DNA of 64,000 bases, from the NCBI GenBank assembly GCA_029551395.1, contig JAKPFN010000034.1, positions 1 through 64,000 on the forward strand. Reading direction: 5' to 3'. The position numbers were made by a program, and so were the translations under genes. Positions within the stretch are counted from its first letter, which is position 1. Every line of letters begins with the position of its first letter. This stretch comes from Armatimonadota bacterium (GTDB taxonomy: Bacteria; Armatimonadota; UBA5829; DTLH01). Positions 47,792-58,549 of this stretch are shown in pieces. Under the pieces are notes generated by a model. It was not told the DNA's origin and made no database searches. It saw only the letters and a list, made by a program, of their open reading frames with translations.

Positions 47792-48469
47792 GTGAAATAT
47801 ATTTTTGCACTGCTTACTATGGCAATGCTTCTGATCTCTATCGCTGCGCCAGCACAGATATTAGATCAGGCAACTCCTATACCTGAAAACACTGTCGTCA
47901 CAGTAGGCCCAAGGATTGCCGCAACAGAATATGATTATGACAACACAGTCAATGACAAACTCAACTACTATGTGGGTAATAACGCAATCGTGTTAGACGA
48001 TATTACCCGTACGACAAGTGCAGACATTGCGGCCATTACTTTCGGGTATTATATTGATGCGCCCATAGCTTCATTGGATGCCAATCTCTTTGTTTATGGA
48101 ATGGACATCAACACAGGAGATGTCACCGACCTGCTTGGGGCGTACAGCTTGACAGAGCTTCCTGTTGGAGCATGGATATTTGAAGTTGATTTACCAACTC
48201 CACTTGCAGCACCGCAGGACCTTTATATTGGTATGCAGTTTAGCAATCCTAATGCAGGTTTAATGATCTACGACCCACCGGTTGTAGGATATAGCCTTGA
48301 CTACTTTGCAAAGTCTACTGACGGAGGCAATACCTGGTCATACGTTTACTTTGGAGGTGAGCCTAAGGCTAATTTCTGTTTGGCAACACGGCCTGTCCCT
48401 GAGCCTGGCAGCCTTATGGCACTCGGCGGCGGACTGATGGGTCTGCTGGCTCTTCGCAGAAGACGCTAG
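47792..48469 (+). CDS. PEP-CTERM surface protein
   Basis: 225 residues. Signal peptide (KYIFALLTMAMLLISIAAPAQ), beta-rich middle, and a full PEP-CTERM tail VPEPGSLMALGGGLMGLLALRRRR (PEP, TM helix, basic end) for exosortase sorting. The beta-rich body (DLYIGMQFSNPNAGLMIYDPP, DGGNTWSYVYFGG) has no family I recognise. GTG start after AAAGGAG. Confidence 0.85.
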   Translation: MKYIFALLTMAMLLISIAAPAQILDQATPIPENTVVTVGPRIAATEYDYDNTVNDKLNYYVGNNAIVLDDITRTTSADIAAITFGYYIDAPIASLDANLFVYGMDINTGDVTDLLGAYSLTELPVGAWIFEVDLPTPLAAPQDLYIGMQFSNPNAGLMIYDPPVVGYSLDYFAKSTDGGNTWSYVYFGGEPKANFCLATRPVPEPGSLMALGGGLMGLLALRRRR

Positions 48470-48497
48470 TCGCAAGCGTTAATTATTGATAATGTAG

Positions 48498-48538
48498 AAA
48501 ATGACGGCTGAGGGTTTTCTCGGCCGTCATTTTTTTTG
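48498..48538 (+). terminator. Intrinsic terminator of the PEP-CTERM gene
   Basis: AAATGACGGCTGAG pairs with CTCGGCCGTCATTT (one wobble) and is followed by eight T. Confidence 0.9.
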
Positions 48539-48612
48539 TAGGGCTTTTTCACCTTCGATATACTACTGCTTTTCTTTTACTGACTGCGATTTTCGATTAA
48601 CTCCATTTCCTT

Positions 48613-48642
48613 TTGCACTTCATAGCATAGTTTTGTTATAAT
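48613..48642 (+). promoter_or_regulatory. Enolase promoter
   Basis: TTGCAC (48613-48618), 18-base spacer, perfect TATAAT (48637-48642), 55 bases before the enolase start. Confidence 0.6.
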
Positions 48643-48676
48643 ACCGTGGTTTTCAAGCCAGAAGAAAATCGAATAA

Positions 48677-49993
<1,317 letters not shown>

Positions 49994-50058
49994 TGATAAA
50001 AATTGACAGGTGCCGGTGAGTTGGATAGTAAAATCCAGACCCGGCACCAAGCGATAAA

Positions 50059-51477
50059 ATGAGAAGAACAAAAATCGTATGCACAATCGGACCGGCGTGT
50101 GCCTCCGAAGAGTGCCTGAAGAATATTATCAAGGCGGGCATGAATGTTGCCCGCCTCAATTTTTCTCATGGCACGCATGAGGAACATGCTGAGCGAATAA
50201 AGACCATTCGGAATCTTGCCAGTATACTGAACCAGCCAGTGGGGATTCTTCAGGACCTGTCTGGGCCAAAGATACGTCTCGGGAAAATCGAGACCGGGAG
50301 CGTAATGCTTCGTGCTGATGATACTTTTGTATTTACAACACGTAATGTCCCTGGTAATGAGCATGAAGTCACCCTGCCCTACCCTGAGTTTGTCGAACAG
50401 GTAAAGAAGGGCAGCACTATTTTTGTTGATGATGCACGGCTGCAGTTTCGTGTAGTATCGAAGACTGATACCGATATCGTTACCAAAGTAGTGATAGGCG
50501 GCGAACTCGGATCCAAAAAAGGTGTAAGCGTACCTGGGGCCAGTATTTCAGCATCACCTGCAACAGAGAAGGATATCAAAGACCTTGAATTCGGCTTGAA
50601 GCAAGGGGTCGATATGGTGGCGATATCCTTTGTACGTAGTGCGAGCGACAGGAAGCCGTTCGATGAGGTGATGAAGCGTGTCGGAGTGCATAGGCCGCTT
50701 ATTGCCAAGATAGAGCGTCCCGAAGCTGTTGCAGCGATAGATGAGGTTATTTCTGCGTTCGACGGCATAATGGTCGCAAGAGGCGATTTGGGGATAGAAC
50801 TACCGATATATGACGTTCCGATTATTCAGAAGTCGATTATCAGGAAGTGCAATCTGGCAGGAAAACCGGTCATTACTGCAACGCAGATGCTGGACTCGAT
50901 GATCAATAACCCGAGACCTACAAGAGCAGAAGCTACGGACGTGGCAAATGCCATTCTTGATGGCACGGATGCAACAATGCTTTCCGGAGAGACTGCTGCA
51001 GGAGATTATCCCATAGAATCGGTCAAGGTTATGGCGAAAATTGCAGCAAGAACGGAAAAGTCGATTCGGTATACGTCCAGACTGAATGAACGAACCGATT
51101 GGCCTGCAAAAAGCGTCACCGAGGCAATTGGTCAAGCCAGTGCAGAGCTTGCTGCTGACCTGAAGGTTGCAGCTGTTATCACATGCACTGCAACAGGAAC
51201 TACAGCCAGACTGGTTTCGAAGTATCGGCCGCCAGCGCTTATCGTAGCGGCAGTATCAAGACCGGAAGCTGTTGGACAATTAACTCTATCCTGGGGAGTC
51301 GCACCTATTCCAGTTCCTGAGACAAACAGCACTGACGAGCTGATTCGCGTTGCAGTCCGTTCCGCAAAAGATGCGGGATTTCTAAAGACTGGTGATACTG
51401 TGGTCGTGACTGCCGGAGTACCTGTAGGACTACCTGGCAATACGAGTCTAATCAGGGTTTTGACAGTGAATGACTAA
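50059..51477 (+). CDS. pyk: Pyruvate kinase
   Basis: 472 residues. RRTKIVCTIGPA, MNVARLNFSHG, ILQDLSGPKIRLG, IAKIERPEAVAAIDE (catalytic Lys), MVARGDLGIELP and MLSGETAAGDYPIESV (the signature) are present. Allosteric C-terminal domain fills from about 350. Makes pyruvate and ATP from phosphoenolpyruvate. No C-terminal PEP-utilising extension. Confidence 0.98.
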   Translation: MRRTKIVCTIGPACASEECLKNIIKAGMNVARLNFSHGTHEEHAERIKTIRNLASILNQPVGILQDLSGPKIRLGKIETGSVMLRADDTFVFTTRNVPGNEHEVTLPYPEFVEQVKKGSTIFVDDARLQFRVVSKTDTDIVTKVVIGGELGSKKGVSVPGASISASPATEKDIKDLEFGLKQGVDMVAISFVRSASDRKPFDEVMKRVGVHRPLIAKIERPEAVAAIDEVISAFDGIMVARGDLGIELPIYDVPIIQKSIIRKCNLAGKPVITATQMLDSMINNPRPTRAEATDVANAILDGTDATMLSGETAAGDYPIESVKVMAKIAARTEKSIRYTSRLNERTDWPAKSVTEAIGQASAELAADLKVAAVITCTATGTTARLVSKYRPPALIVAAVSRPEAVGQLTLSWGVAPIPVPETNSTDELIRVAVRSAKDAGFLKTGDTVVVTAGVPVGLPGNTSLIRVLTVND

Positions 51478-51691
51478 AATAAAAATTCGAATTCGGGAAA
51501 TAGAGAAGGAAGAAGACCCGGTAGTATTCGAATAAGAGATATGGGAGAGAGGATATACAGTGTGATTTAGCAACTGGGTATCGGGGTATCTTCTCCTAAT
51601 CCTGCAATTATGAGCAAGATTATATTCCAACTGAGGCTCCTGTTATAACTTGCTGACTGACTAAAGTGTCATGGGAGGTATTTTTCGGATT

Positions 51692-52738
51692 ATGAGCTCA
51701 TTTTTTGGAATGAATGGCATTGCACTGCTGGGTAATGGGAAATCCCGCAGCATATGTGGAGAGAACCGTACAGGAGAACCTGGTAAAGGAGCAATGGCAA
51801 TCCCAACAGAGAATAGTTGGGGCAGTATGCTTGGTCAGGGTTGGAAGATTAGCCCATGTCTTTTCGACGTACCCGCTCATTCAAATACAGTGCTTGCCGA
51901 TATCGAAGGACCAGGGGTAATTCGCCATATCTGGATAACAGTAGACCCTAAATTCTATCGGGACTGTATTCTTCGAATGTTCTGGGATGGAGAAGATTCA
52001 CCATCGGTAGAAGTGCCGCTCGGAGATTTCTTCTGTAATGGACATGCACTCAGGTGCAACATCAACTCTATTCCGATTGCAGTGAATCCATCTGGCGGGT
52101 TCAATTCCTTCTGGCCAATGCCTTTTAGAAAAAGCGCCAGGATTGAGCTTGAGAACCAAGGCAAGAACGTAATCAATCAGTTCTATTATCAGGTCAATTA
52201 TGAACTGGATGAGGTTCCTGATAACGCTGCATATTTTCATGCACAGTGGAGAAGAGCTGTAACCCCGATTGAAGCACCTCAGCACGTAATTCTCGATGGA
52301 GTAAAAGGCAAAGGACATTATGTAGGCACATATCTGGCCTGGACTCAGCTCTCTGACGGCTGGTGGGGAGAAGGAGAAATCAAATTCTTCATGGATGGAG
52401 ATAAGGAGTTTCCTACTATCTGCGGAACCGGAACTGAAGACTACTTTGGAGGAGCATGGGGGTTTGAGGATACTTTTTCTACAGCGTTCCTTGGTTATCC
52501 CCTGTGGGTAAGAGAGCCTGGGCAAGTTCCCAAGCATGGACTTTATCGCTGGCACATCCCTGACCCTATCAGGTTTGAAAAGGAACTGAAAGTAACTATT
52601 CAAGCGCTTGGTTGGTGGCCTAATGGAAAATTCCAGCCCCTACAGGACGATATAGCATCGGTGGCGTATTGGTACCAGACTGAGCCACATGCTTCTTTCC
52701 CCGAATTGCTTCCTGTCCATCTCAGGTGGCCTCGGTAA
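51692..52738 (+). CDS. DUF2961 / GH172-family protein
   Basis: About 348 residues. GPGVIRHIWIT, LRMFWDGEDSPSVEVPLGDFF, FNSFWPMPF, ICGTGTEDYFGGAWG and HGLYRWHIPDPIRFEK match DUF2961, now GH172, whose known members act on difructose dianhydride I and alpha-D-fructofuranosides or arabinofuranans. The conserved GTEDYF acidic residue is a catalytic candidate. No signal peptide, so cytoplasmic. ATG 51692 (GGGAGG 13 bases upstream) is preferred to 51671, which overlaps that SD. Substrate unknown. Confidence 0.85.
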   Translation: MSSFFGMNGIALLGNGKSRSICGENRTGEPGKGAMAIPTENSWGSMLGQGWKISPCLFDVPAHSNTVLADIEGPGVIRHIWITVDPKFYRDCILRMFWDGEDSPSVEVPLGDFFCNGHALRCNINSIPIAVNPSGGFNSFWPMPFRKSARIELENQGKNVINQFYYQVNYELDEVPDNAAYFHAQWRRAVTPIEAPQHVILDGVKGKGHYVGTYLAWTQLSDGWWGEGEIKFFMDGDKEFPTICGTGTEDYFGGAWGFEDTFSTAFLGYPLWVREPGQVPKHGLYRWHIPDPIRFEKELKVTIQALGWWPNGKFQPLQDDIASVAYWYQTEPHASFPELLPVHLRWPR

Positions 52739-52827
52739 TTGTTGGAACCATTACAACAGCGTAAATAGCGATGGTGCGTCGAGAATTGCACTTCGGCGCA
52801 CCTAAACTGCATCATCCAGTTTCGATA

Positions 52828-52857
52828 TTGTCAAAGCATTCAAAGAATAGGTATTAT
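52828..52857 (+). promoter_or_regulatory. Promoter of the interrupted gene
   Basis: TTGTCA (52828-52833), 18-base spacer, TATTAT (52852-52857), 31 bases before the start codon. GGTGCG...CGCACC (52773-52802) upstream may end the GH172 transcript. Confidence 0.45.
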
Positions 52858-52888
52858 TGTACAAACCACAACTGATGGAGACTAGTTA

Positions 52889-53707
52889 ATGTCTGAGAAT
52901 AATACTTCTGCTGCCAACTGGCAGATGGATGATGAAAAATTGGCCGAGTTGCAGGAGCAGGCACTTACTCTTTCTGCTTCCGGATATTTAGAAACGGAGT
53001 CCGAACAGGCTTATTTCCATCACGCTGCACAGTTAAAAGTCTCAGCCGTAGCTGCCAATGTGCTGCTTGAATCCATTGTGGTAGACAATAACATCAAACG
53101 GTAACGTATTCTTGTAGAGCAGTTCAGGTCGATAATCGGCGCTGCAATACGCGATAAATGGATTGATAAGCAGGAAGAAGCTGACCTTTTCACATGGGCG
53201 GCTGATAATGGCCTGCTAAAAGGCCTTGCTGATGAGATTATCAATGAAGTATGCCTGACCCAGGGCGCGGGACGTCAGTCTACAAAGATGCGGCCCGTCG
53301 GTGAACTGCGATACAAGATACTTGCTTTCGCATTGGCTACTGCGCTGGTCATTGTTTTAATAGGTTCTCTAGTCGCGTTTCGTGATAGAAGGCACTTAAG
53401 TCAGTCAGAACAGAAACGTGTTGAGGCTTATTATCTAAACGGACTCGATGCTGTGAGACGAGGGCAGTTTATTACCCCCTGAGAAGGTTTTGCTCAGCAA
53501 AGGATGGCTGAAATAGCCAACTTGGACCCGGCTCACCCAAGATTGGATGACCTGCGTGAAGCACAAAGGAAAGCTTATCTGGAACTTGCCAGGGAGCATA
53601 TTTACAGCGACAAAGAGAAAGCTATTCGTTACGCTGAGCTTGCAGGTGCTATTCGCCCTGGCGATGATGTTCATAAAATCCTTCGTGATATTCCAAGGAA
53701 GTGGTAG
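52889..53707 (+). pseudogene. Membrane protein gene broken by two in-frame stop codons
   Basis: One frame from ATG 52889 to TAG 53705 is interrupted by TAA at 53102 and TGA at 53480, with no shift of frame. Read through, it gives about 272 residues: an N-terminal helical domain continuing past the first stop (KR-stop-RILVEQFRSIIGAAIRDKW), a TM helix (LAFALATALVIVLIGSLVAF) and a C-terminal TPR-like helical region. Each stop is one C-to-T change from Gln (CAA) or Arg (CGA). Either a decaying gene or three short products; the protein-like sequence on both sides of each stop favours the former. No family recognised. Confidence 0.65.
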
Positions 53708-54168
53708 AACTAAGGAATAGGAAGAAAAAGTCGTAAGTTGGATTTGTGGAGGGAATCGGAGTGTTCGATTTCCTCCTTTTCAATTCTCTGCTTCCCAAAA
53801 GAATCCTTGGCACAGTCTAACCAATTTTCACATGATAAATATTGTGTCAGAATGAGTGTCACTACGGAAATTGTTGCCTCCTTGCATATGGATGTTGTAA
53901 AATTATCAGGTCGCTCGCTATAACGTGGTGTATTATTTAAGGTTGGTTGGGTAGTTTCCATTGGGATTCCATCTCGACCTGAGCGAATTTGTCTGACCAG
54001 GCAGAATTGGCGCGCTGTTAAGGCTGATTCCCCATCCGCAAGACAAAGCCAGCTCATATATTATGTACACTAGATAGAATCAATGAAGATTGTAAAGTCA
54101 AACAAGCTCGCGGTGGAGCTTATATAAGCGAGATGACTGCTCCATGAGCCGCTTTAAAAGGAGATGTG
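53708..54168. other. Intergenic region before the MFS gene
   Basis: No gene I can support. Near the 3' end, GCTTATATAAGC (54118-54129, perfect 12-base palindrome) sits inside CTCGC...GCGAG (54107-54132), a possible operator for the transporter gene. Confidence 0.35.
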
Positions 54169-55749
54169 ATGTTTCGTTTTCTGGATAAGGAGAGGACTAT
54201 TGCCGGGCCGACCTATAACCGCTGGCTAGTCCCACCGGCCGCTTTAGCAATCCATCTGTCAATTGGAATGGCATATGGATTCAGTGTTTTCTGGAAACCT
54301 CTGGGCGAACTAGACCCTACCTGGACACAAACCAAAGTCACTATAACATTCACCTTGTTCTTCGTACTGCTTGGTTCTTCTGCTGCTATCTTTGGCAGTT
54401 GGCTTGAACGCAACGGGCCTAGAAAGACAGGTGTAGTTGCTGCTCTTTGCTGGGGTGGCGGATTCTTTATTGCAGCGTTAGGTATCCGCTATCGAATCCT
54501 TCCACTGATTTGGCTTGGGTCAGGAGTTATTGGCGGATGCGGTCTTGGACTTGGATATATTTCACCTGTCTCGACACTCATCCGATGGTTCCCAGACAGG
54601 CGTGGAATGGCCACGGGAATGGCTATTATGGGATTCGGTGGAGGCGCATTGATAGGAATGCCGCTTGCTGAGAAGCTGATGAAGCACTATGCGTCAGGTT
54701 CTGCAACAGGAGGAGTCTTGGAGGCGTTCATTGCACTAGGTTTCATATACCTTGCTGCTATGTTATGCGGCTCTTTCCTGTATCGAGTTCCTGCGCCTGG
54801 TTGGAAACCGCACGGATGGACACCACCTGATGCTGCAAAAAGCGAAATGATAACTCACAGGCATGTTCACTTGAGAAATGCTCATAAGACACCTCAGTTC
54901 TGGCTTTTATGGGGCGTTTTGTGTTTGAACGTAAGTGCAGGTATAGGTGTTCTTGCCGTTGCTGCACCAATGCTTCAGGATGTTTTCGGAAGCAAGTTGC
55001 TCGGGCCTAATGTCTCTATTTCATCGATGAGCACTGAAGAGCTTAATCTACTCCTTATTCCTTTTGGAGTAGGTTTTGGAGGGCTTCTGAGCTTGTTTAA
55101 CATCTTTGGGAGAATATTCTGGGCATCTCTGTCCGATAAACTTGGACGGAAGTGGACATATCATATCTTCTTCTTTGTCGGCATAATCCTGTATCTAGTT
55201 GCTGCTCAGGCGGCCCTTCATAAGAATGTTGCACTGTTTGTGAGTATGTTCTGCGCAATTTTGACCATGTATGGCGGTGGATTTGCTACTATCCCGGCTT
55301 ACATTGCTGATCTCTTTGGAACGCAGTTCGTAGGCGCTATCCATGGACGGATTCTTACGGCATGGTCGGTAGCAGCTATAATCGGGCCATCACTGATAAA
55401 CCTTGTGAGAGATCATCAGTTGAAGCAAGGTGTTGCAAATGACGCAGCTTACAACGTCACACTTTATTTCCTAGCTGGACTGCTGCTCCTTGGCTTTATT
55501 TGCAACTTCTTAATAAGACCTATTTCCAAGAAGCATTTCATGAGTGATGAAGAGCTTGCAATTGAACGTAATCGCGGACATGAGCAGATGAAAAATAACA
55601 GCAATATCGAAACTGCACATGGAAAACATACCAGACCCAGTGCTCTGAGTTGGGTAGAGGTTGTTATCTCCTGGGCACTCGTCGGTATCCCACTCGGATG
55701 GGGTATCTATATGACTGTACTGAAGGCATCCAAATTCTTTGTTAGATAA
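54169..55749 (+). CDS. MFS transporter, oxalate/formate antiporter (OFA) family
   Basis: About 526 residues, 12 TM helices. GPTYNRWLVPPAALAIHLSIGMAYGFSVFWKPL and RRGMATGMAIMGFGGGALIGMPL match the OFA family; GGFATIPAYIADLFGTQFVGAIHGRILTAW is the second-half signature. Predicted to exchange or take up small carboxylates; specificity is not readable. ATG 54169 after AAAGGAGATGTG. Monocistronic with a terminator at 55773-55807. Confidence 0.9.
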   Translation: MFRFLDKERTIAGPTYNRWLVPPAALAIHLSIGMAYGFSVFWKPLGELDPTWTQTKVTITFTLFFVLLGSSAAIFGSWLERNGPRKTGVVAALCWGGGFFIAALGIRYRILPLIWLGSGVIGGCGLGLGYISPVSTLIRWFPDRRGMATGMAIMGFGGGALIGMPLAEKLMKHYASGSATGGVLEAFIALGFIYLAAMLCGSFLYRVPAPGWKPHGWTPPDAAKSEMITHRHVHLRNAHKTPQFWLLWGVLCLNVSAGIGVLAVAAPMLQDVFGSKLLGPNVSISSMSTEELNLLLIPFGVGFGGLLSLFNIFGRIFWASLSDKLGRKWTYHIFFFVGIILYLVAAQAALHKNVALFVSMFCAILTMYGGGFATIPAYIADLFGTQFVGAIHGRILTAWSVAAIIGPSLINLVRDHQLKQGVANDAAYNVTLYFLAGLLLLGFICNFLIRPISKKHFMSDEELAIERNRGHEQMKNNSNIETAHGKHTRPSALSWVEVVISWALVGIPLGWGIYMTVLKASKFFVR

Positions 55750-55772
55750 TCAAGAGAGTTATTCTGTTTTGA

Positions 55773-55807
55773 GGCCGCGCCATATCTATGGTGGTGCGGC
55801 CTTTTTA
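55773..55807 (+). terminator. Terminator of the MFS gene
   Basis: GGCCGCGCCATA and TGGTGGTGCGGCC form an imperfect stem followed by TTTTTAT. Confidence 0.8.
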
Positions 55808-55932
55808 TATCCTGCCTTGCTGTCATCCAGCTAAATGTGCTAAACTTGTAGTGTGGCTGCTAAACTGGTAATATGTGAGCATGTTCATGTATGCAGACCA
55901 TACCGTTAGTCCATATAAACAGGAGATCTGCA

Positions 55933-58287
55933 ATGAAAATCAGTTTTCCCAAGACCATTGCTGCTATTGGTCTTGCTATCGGGTTGGCAGTTGGTGCATC
56001 CGCTAATCCCAAAATCGTTAAAATGGATGGCTCATCCGAGCTATTCGGCCCAGGCGAAACACCAAAGGTTATCGCAGAAGGCAGATTTGAGTTAGAAAGC
56101 ACGAAACTAGACACAGGCAAGCCATCAGATATATTCGATGGCAACTATGATACTATTCTTCGCACTCCTTCGATCAACCCTGCTTATTTCCAGATTGTAA
56201 CAGAGGAACCAATTACATTCAGAGGTTTAAGGATAAGAATGTCGGAGGACAGCCATGATTATACACTGGCTGCTGCGTCCACACTAGATGATCTGAAGGC
56301 TAAGAAAGGATCTTATACTGTTCTCACAAAAGGTTCGATAGGCATGGATGGCTGCATTATATTTGTCAGCCCAAAGCCTGTTAGCTACTCAGCATTCAGG
56401 CTGGATGCAAAACGCACTTCAGGTGATGATTATGTCCATCTGCTTGAATGGGAGTTTCTAGAACCGGTCAAACTGGATAGTCTTACAGTCGATTACAAGA
56501 TCAGGTGCAAACATGGTGGAGGAGAGCCGGCTGTCTATGAACCACTTACGGAAAACTCTACCAGACCGGAAGACAGTATTCTGAGTCTGAGAGTTATGGC
56601 TAAGATTGGGGATGAAGTGTTCGATGCAACTGACACTGCAGAGGTCAAAGTAGATGCTAAATATGCTAAACCGTGGCTTGGTGGCCCGGCGTGGCATCTT
56701 ACTAAGCCTGAAACAGTCGGCGTCACAGTCACTGCAGGAGGACTTACAGCCAAAGGGAAGGTCAAAGTAGAACCAAGAACGTTGAAGAATCAGGAATTTG
56801 ATCTTGATGCCATGTATGTTGAGCGGCTGCCGAAGATCGATTTCGATGGACCGAACGGCGGCTGGCCTTACGAAGGTCAACCTGTGATATGGCGCGCTCA
56901 TGCAAAGAATTGGGGAGATAAAGCTGTCACAACAGACTACCGGTGGACGATAGACGGCAGAGAAGTCTCCAGAGGTAAGGTTAAAATCAGAGGTGGAGAA
57001 GAAGTTACGCTCGACCTTCCCTGGAATTGGGAGCAGAAACGGCACTACATCATGTTCGAGCTGGATCCTGAGGACAAAATCGAGGAGTTCATACCTTATA
57101 ACAACCGGGTTGAATTCGTATCCGATGCACTGACAGTGGGGATATATGTCGAGAGAAGTTTTGCAGACATCTACCATGATACACAGCCCGGTTTAGGATT
57201 TGGAGATGTAAACAGCTTCCACGATTGGACACAGCGTTTGGTGAAACACTGGAACAAGATGCTTCGCATGGCAAAATTCTATCCTGAATGTCCAAACGGG
57301 GCTTTGGATCAGGTTCGAATAGACAAGATTGTTGTATGCCCTGACCAATCGCTGCCTTACCAGAATGGAGACTGGCCAACCAACTTCCCTAATCTTGAAG
57401 ATAAAACGGTTGACCTCATTTGGGGTTATCCTTACAAGTTCGATGAGTTTAAGGAACCAATCGATGTCGAAGGTATACGAAAGAAAACTGCCCCTGATAA
57501 CGTGTATACAGACCCGTTCTTTATCAACTTCTGGACTATCCATGAGCTGGGCCACGCTCGTTATCTGGTAGACACATATGGGTTTGATGTTCACGCCACT
57601 TCCGGTGATCCAGAAACGCCTAACATTCTTATAAAAGATGACCTTGGAAGGGATATATTAGGTCTATATCTGCCAAAGAAGGGATTCGTTCACCGCTGCC
57701 ATTATGGAGGTCAGATGTGCGGTGAATATGAGCAGTACGGCCCTTATGACATTGTAATGCTTAACCGTGTGGCTGGTAAAAGACCTAAAAAAGGTAATGC
57801 AAACGGCACAAGCGATATTGGTGAATATCTATACGATATTCCTGAGACCTTCAAGATCAAATTTACAGGGCCGAACGGGGAAATCCTCGCAAATGATCCT
57901 GTGAAAGTCTACTGGGCAGGTCCAAAGAACGAATGGTACGGCAAACTGTACGATAATGTCGTTGACAGGGAGTTTACGACTGACTCAGAAGGCTGTATCA
58001 CAACAGACATCACGTTCTTCGATAAAGAAGGCAAAATAGCACATAGCTGGGGGCATGCGAATACTGTTCCGATCGTTCGCATAGACCACGAAGGAAAAAC
58101 CTACTATATCTTTGTAGAGGTAAGCCAGATCAATATGCTTATGCATCTATCGGAAGATCCCGTTCCGACACTTACGCTTGAAGTTCCACTTCGTGAAGGT
58201 GAACCAACACCTATCGATCCTGAATATGGGAGAAGGAAGCTGCCGGACTGGAGATTAAGGACCCAGTTCGACTTACCTGAATACTGA
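55933..58287 (+). CDS. Secreted discoidin-like / CARDB / metzincin-like protein
   Basis: 784 residues. Signal peptide (about 1-22); a discoidin-like region (about 40-170, LDTGKPSDIFDGNYDTILRT); beta domains; a CARDB-like domain (about 300-390, PVIWRAHAKNWGDKAVTTDYRW); FYPECPNGALDQVRIDKIVVCPD; HELGHARYLVD (537-547), an HExxHxxxxxD motif; GGQMCGEY (about 593-600) as a candidate Met-turn; GEYLYDIPETFKIKF and a terminal beta domain. It shares this order from CARDB to GEYLYDxP with the 28705-31563 protein, but has no propeller. Probable extracellular zinc protease, not proven. ATG 55933 has AGGAGATC upstream. Confidence 0.75.
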   Translation: MKISFPKTIAAIGLAIGLAVGASANPKIVKMDGSSELFGPGETPKVIAEGRFELESTKLDTGKPSDIFDGNYDTILRTPSINPAYFQIVTEEPITFRGLRIRMSEDSHDYTLAAASTLDDLKAKKGSYTVLTKGSIGMDGCIIFVSPKPVSYSAFRLDAKRTSGDDYVHLLEWEFLEPVKLDSLTVDYKIRCKHGGGEPAVYEPLTENSTRPEDSILSLRVMAKIGDEVFDATDTAEVKVDAKYAKPWLGGPAWHLTKPETVGVTVTAGGLTAKGKVKVEPRTLKNQEFDLDAMYVERLPKIDFDGPNGGWPYEGQPVIWRAHAKNWGDKAVTTDYRWTIDGREVSRGKVKIRGGEEVTLDLPWNWEQKRHYIMFELDPEDKIEEFIPYNNRVEFVSDALTVGIYVERSFADIYHDTQPGLGFGDVNSFHDWTQRLVKHWNKMLRMAKFYPECPNGALDQVRIDKIVVCPDQSLPYQNGDWPTNFPNLEDKTVDLIWGYPYKFDEFKEPIDVEGIRKKTAPDNVYTDPFFINFWTIHELGHARYLVDTYGFDVHATSGDPETPNILIKDDLGRDILGLYLPKKGFVHRCHYGGQMCGEYEQYGPYDIVMLNRVAGKRPKKGNANGTSDIGEYLYDIPETFKIKFTGPNGEILANDPVKVYWAGPKNEWYGKLYDNVVDREFTTDSEGCITTDITFFDKEGKIAHSWGHANTVPIVRIDHEGKTYYIFVEVSQINMLMHLSEDPVPTLTLEVPLREGEPTPIDPEYGRRKLPDWRLRTQFDLPEY

Positions 58288-58337
58288 TTGAGCATAATCT
58301 GTGGGATAAATGGAATTCCCCACTTACCGTACACAAC

Positions 58338-58368
58338 AAAAGCCGGTCGTTAAATTGACCGGCTTTTT
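58338..58368. terminator. Bidirectional terminator
   Basis: AAAGCCGGTC-8 nt-GACCGGCTTTTT, perfect stem, after the metzincin-like gene and just beyond the 3' end of tRNA-Leu on the other strand. Confidence 0.9.
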
Positions 58369-58373
58369 AATCT

Positions 58374-58459
58374 TGGTGGGGATGAGAGGAGTTGAACCTC
58401 CACCCAGTAATCTGGACTTGGCCCTCAACCAAGCGCGTCTGCCATTCCGCCACATCCCC
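58374..58459 (-). tRNA. tRNA-Leu(GAG)
   Basis: Class II tRNA on the minus strand: acceptor GGGGATG/CATCCCC, discriminator A and encoded CCA. Anticodon stem CTTGG/CCAAG with loop TTGAGGG (anticodon GAG), long variable arm, T arm GGAGG-TTCAACT-CCTCT. Reads CUC/CUU leucine codons. Confidence 0.96.
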
Positions 58460-58549
58460 TTGGCTGCGTAAGTATATTTTACTCTGAATAGCTGTTCATG
58501 TCAAGGATTTTGAGGCAAAAATCAAGCAATCAGGCTGTCATTATTAACG

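Noticed and set aside
53480-53482. TGA as selenocysteine in the interrupted gene
   Set aside because: The gene also has a TAA, which selenocysteine cannot explain, and no SECIS-like hairpin was seen after the TGA.
53710-54057. 115-residue minus-strand frame
   Set aside because: Low-quality protein-like sequence with no SD, no domain and no neighbouring support; it may reflect a degenerate repeat rather than a gene.
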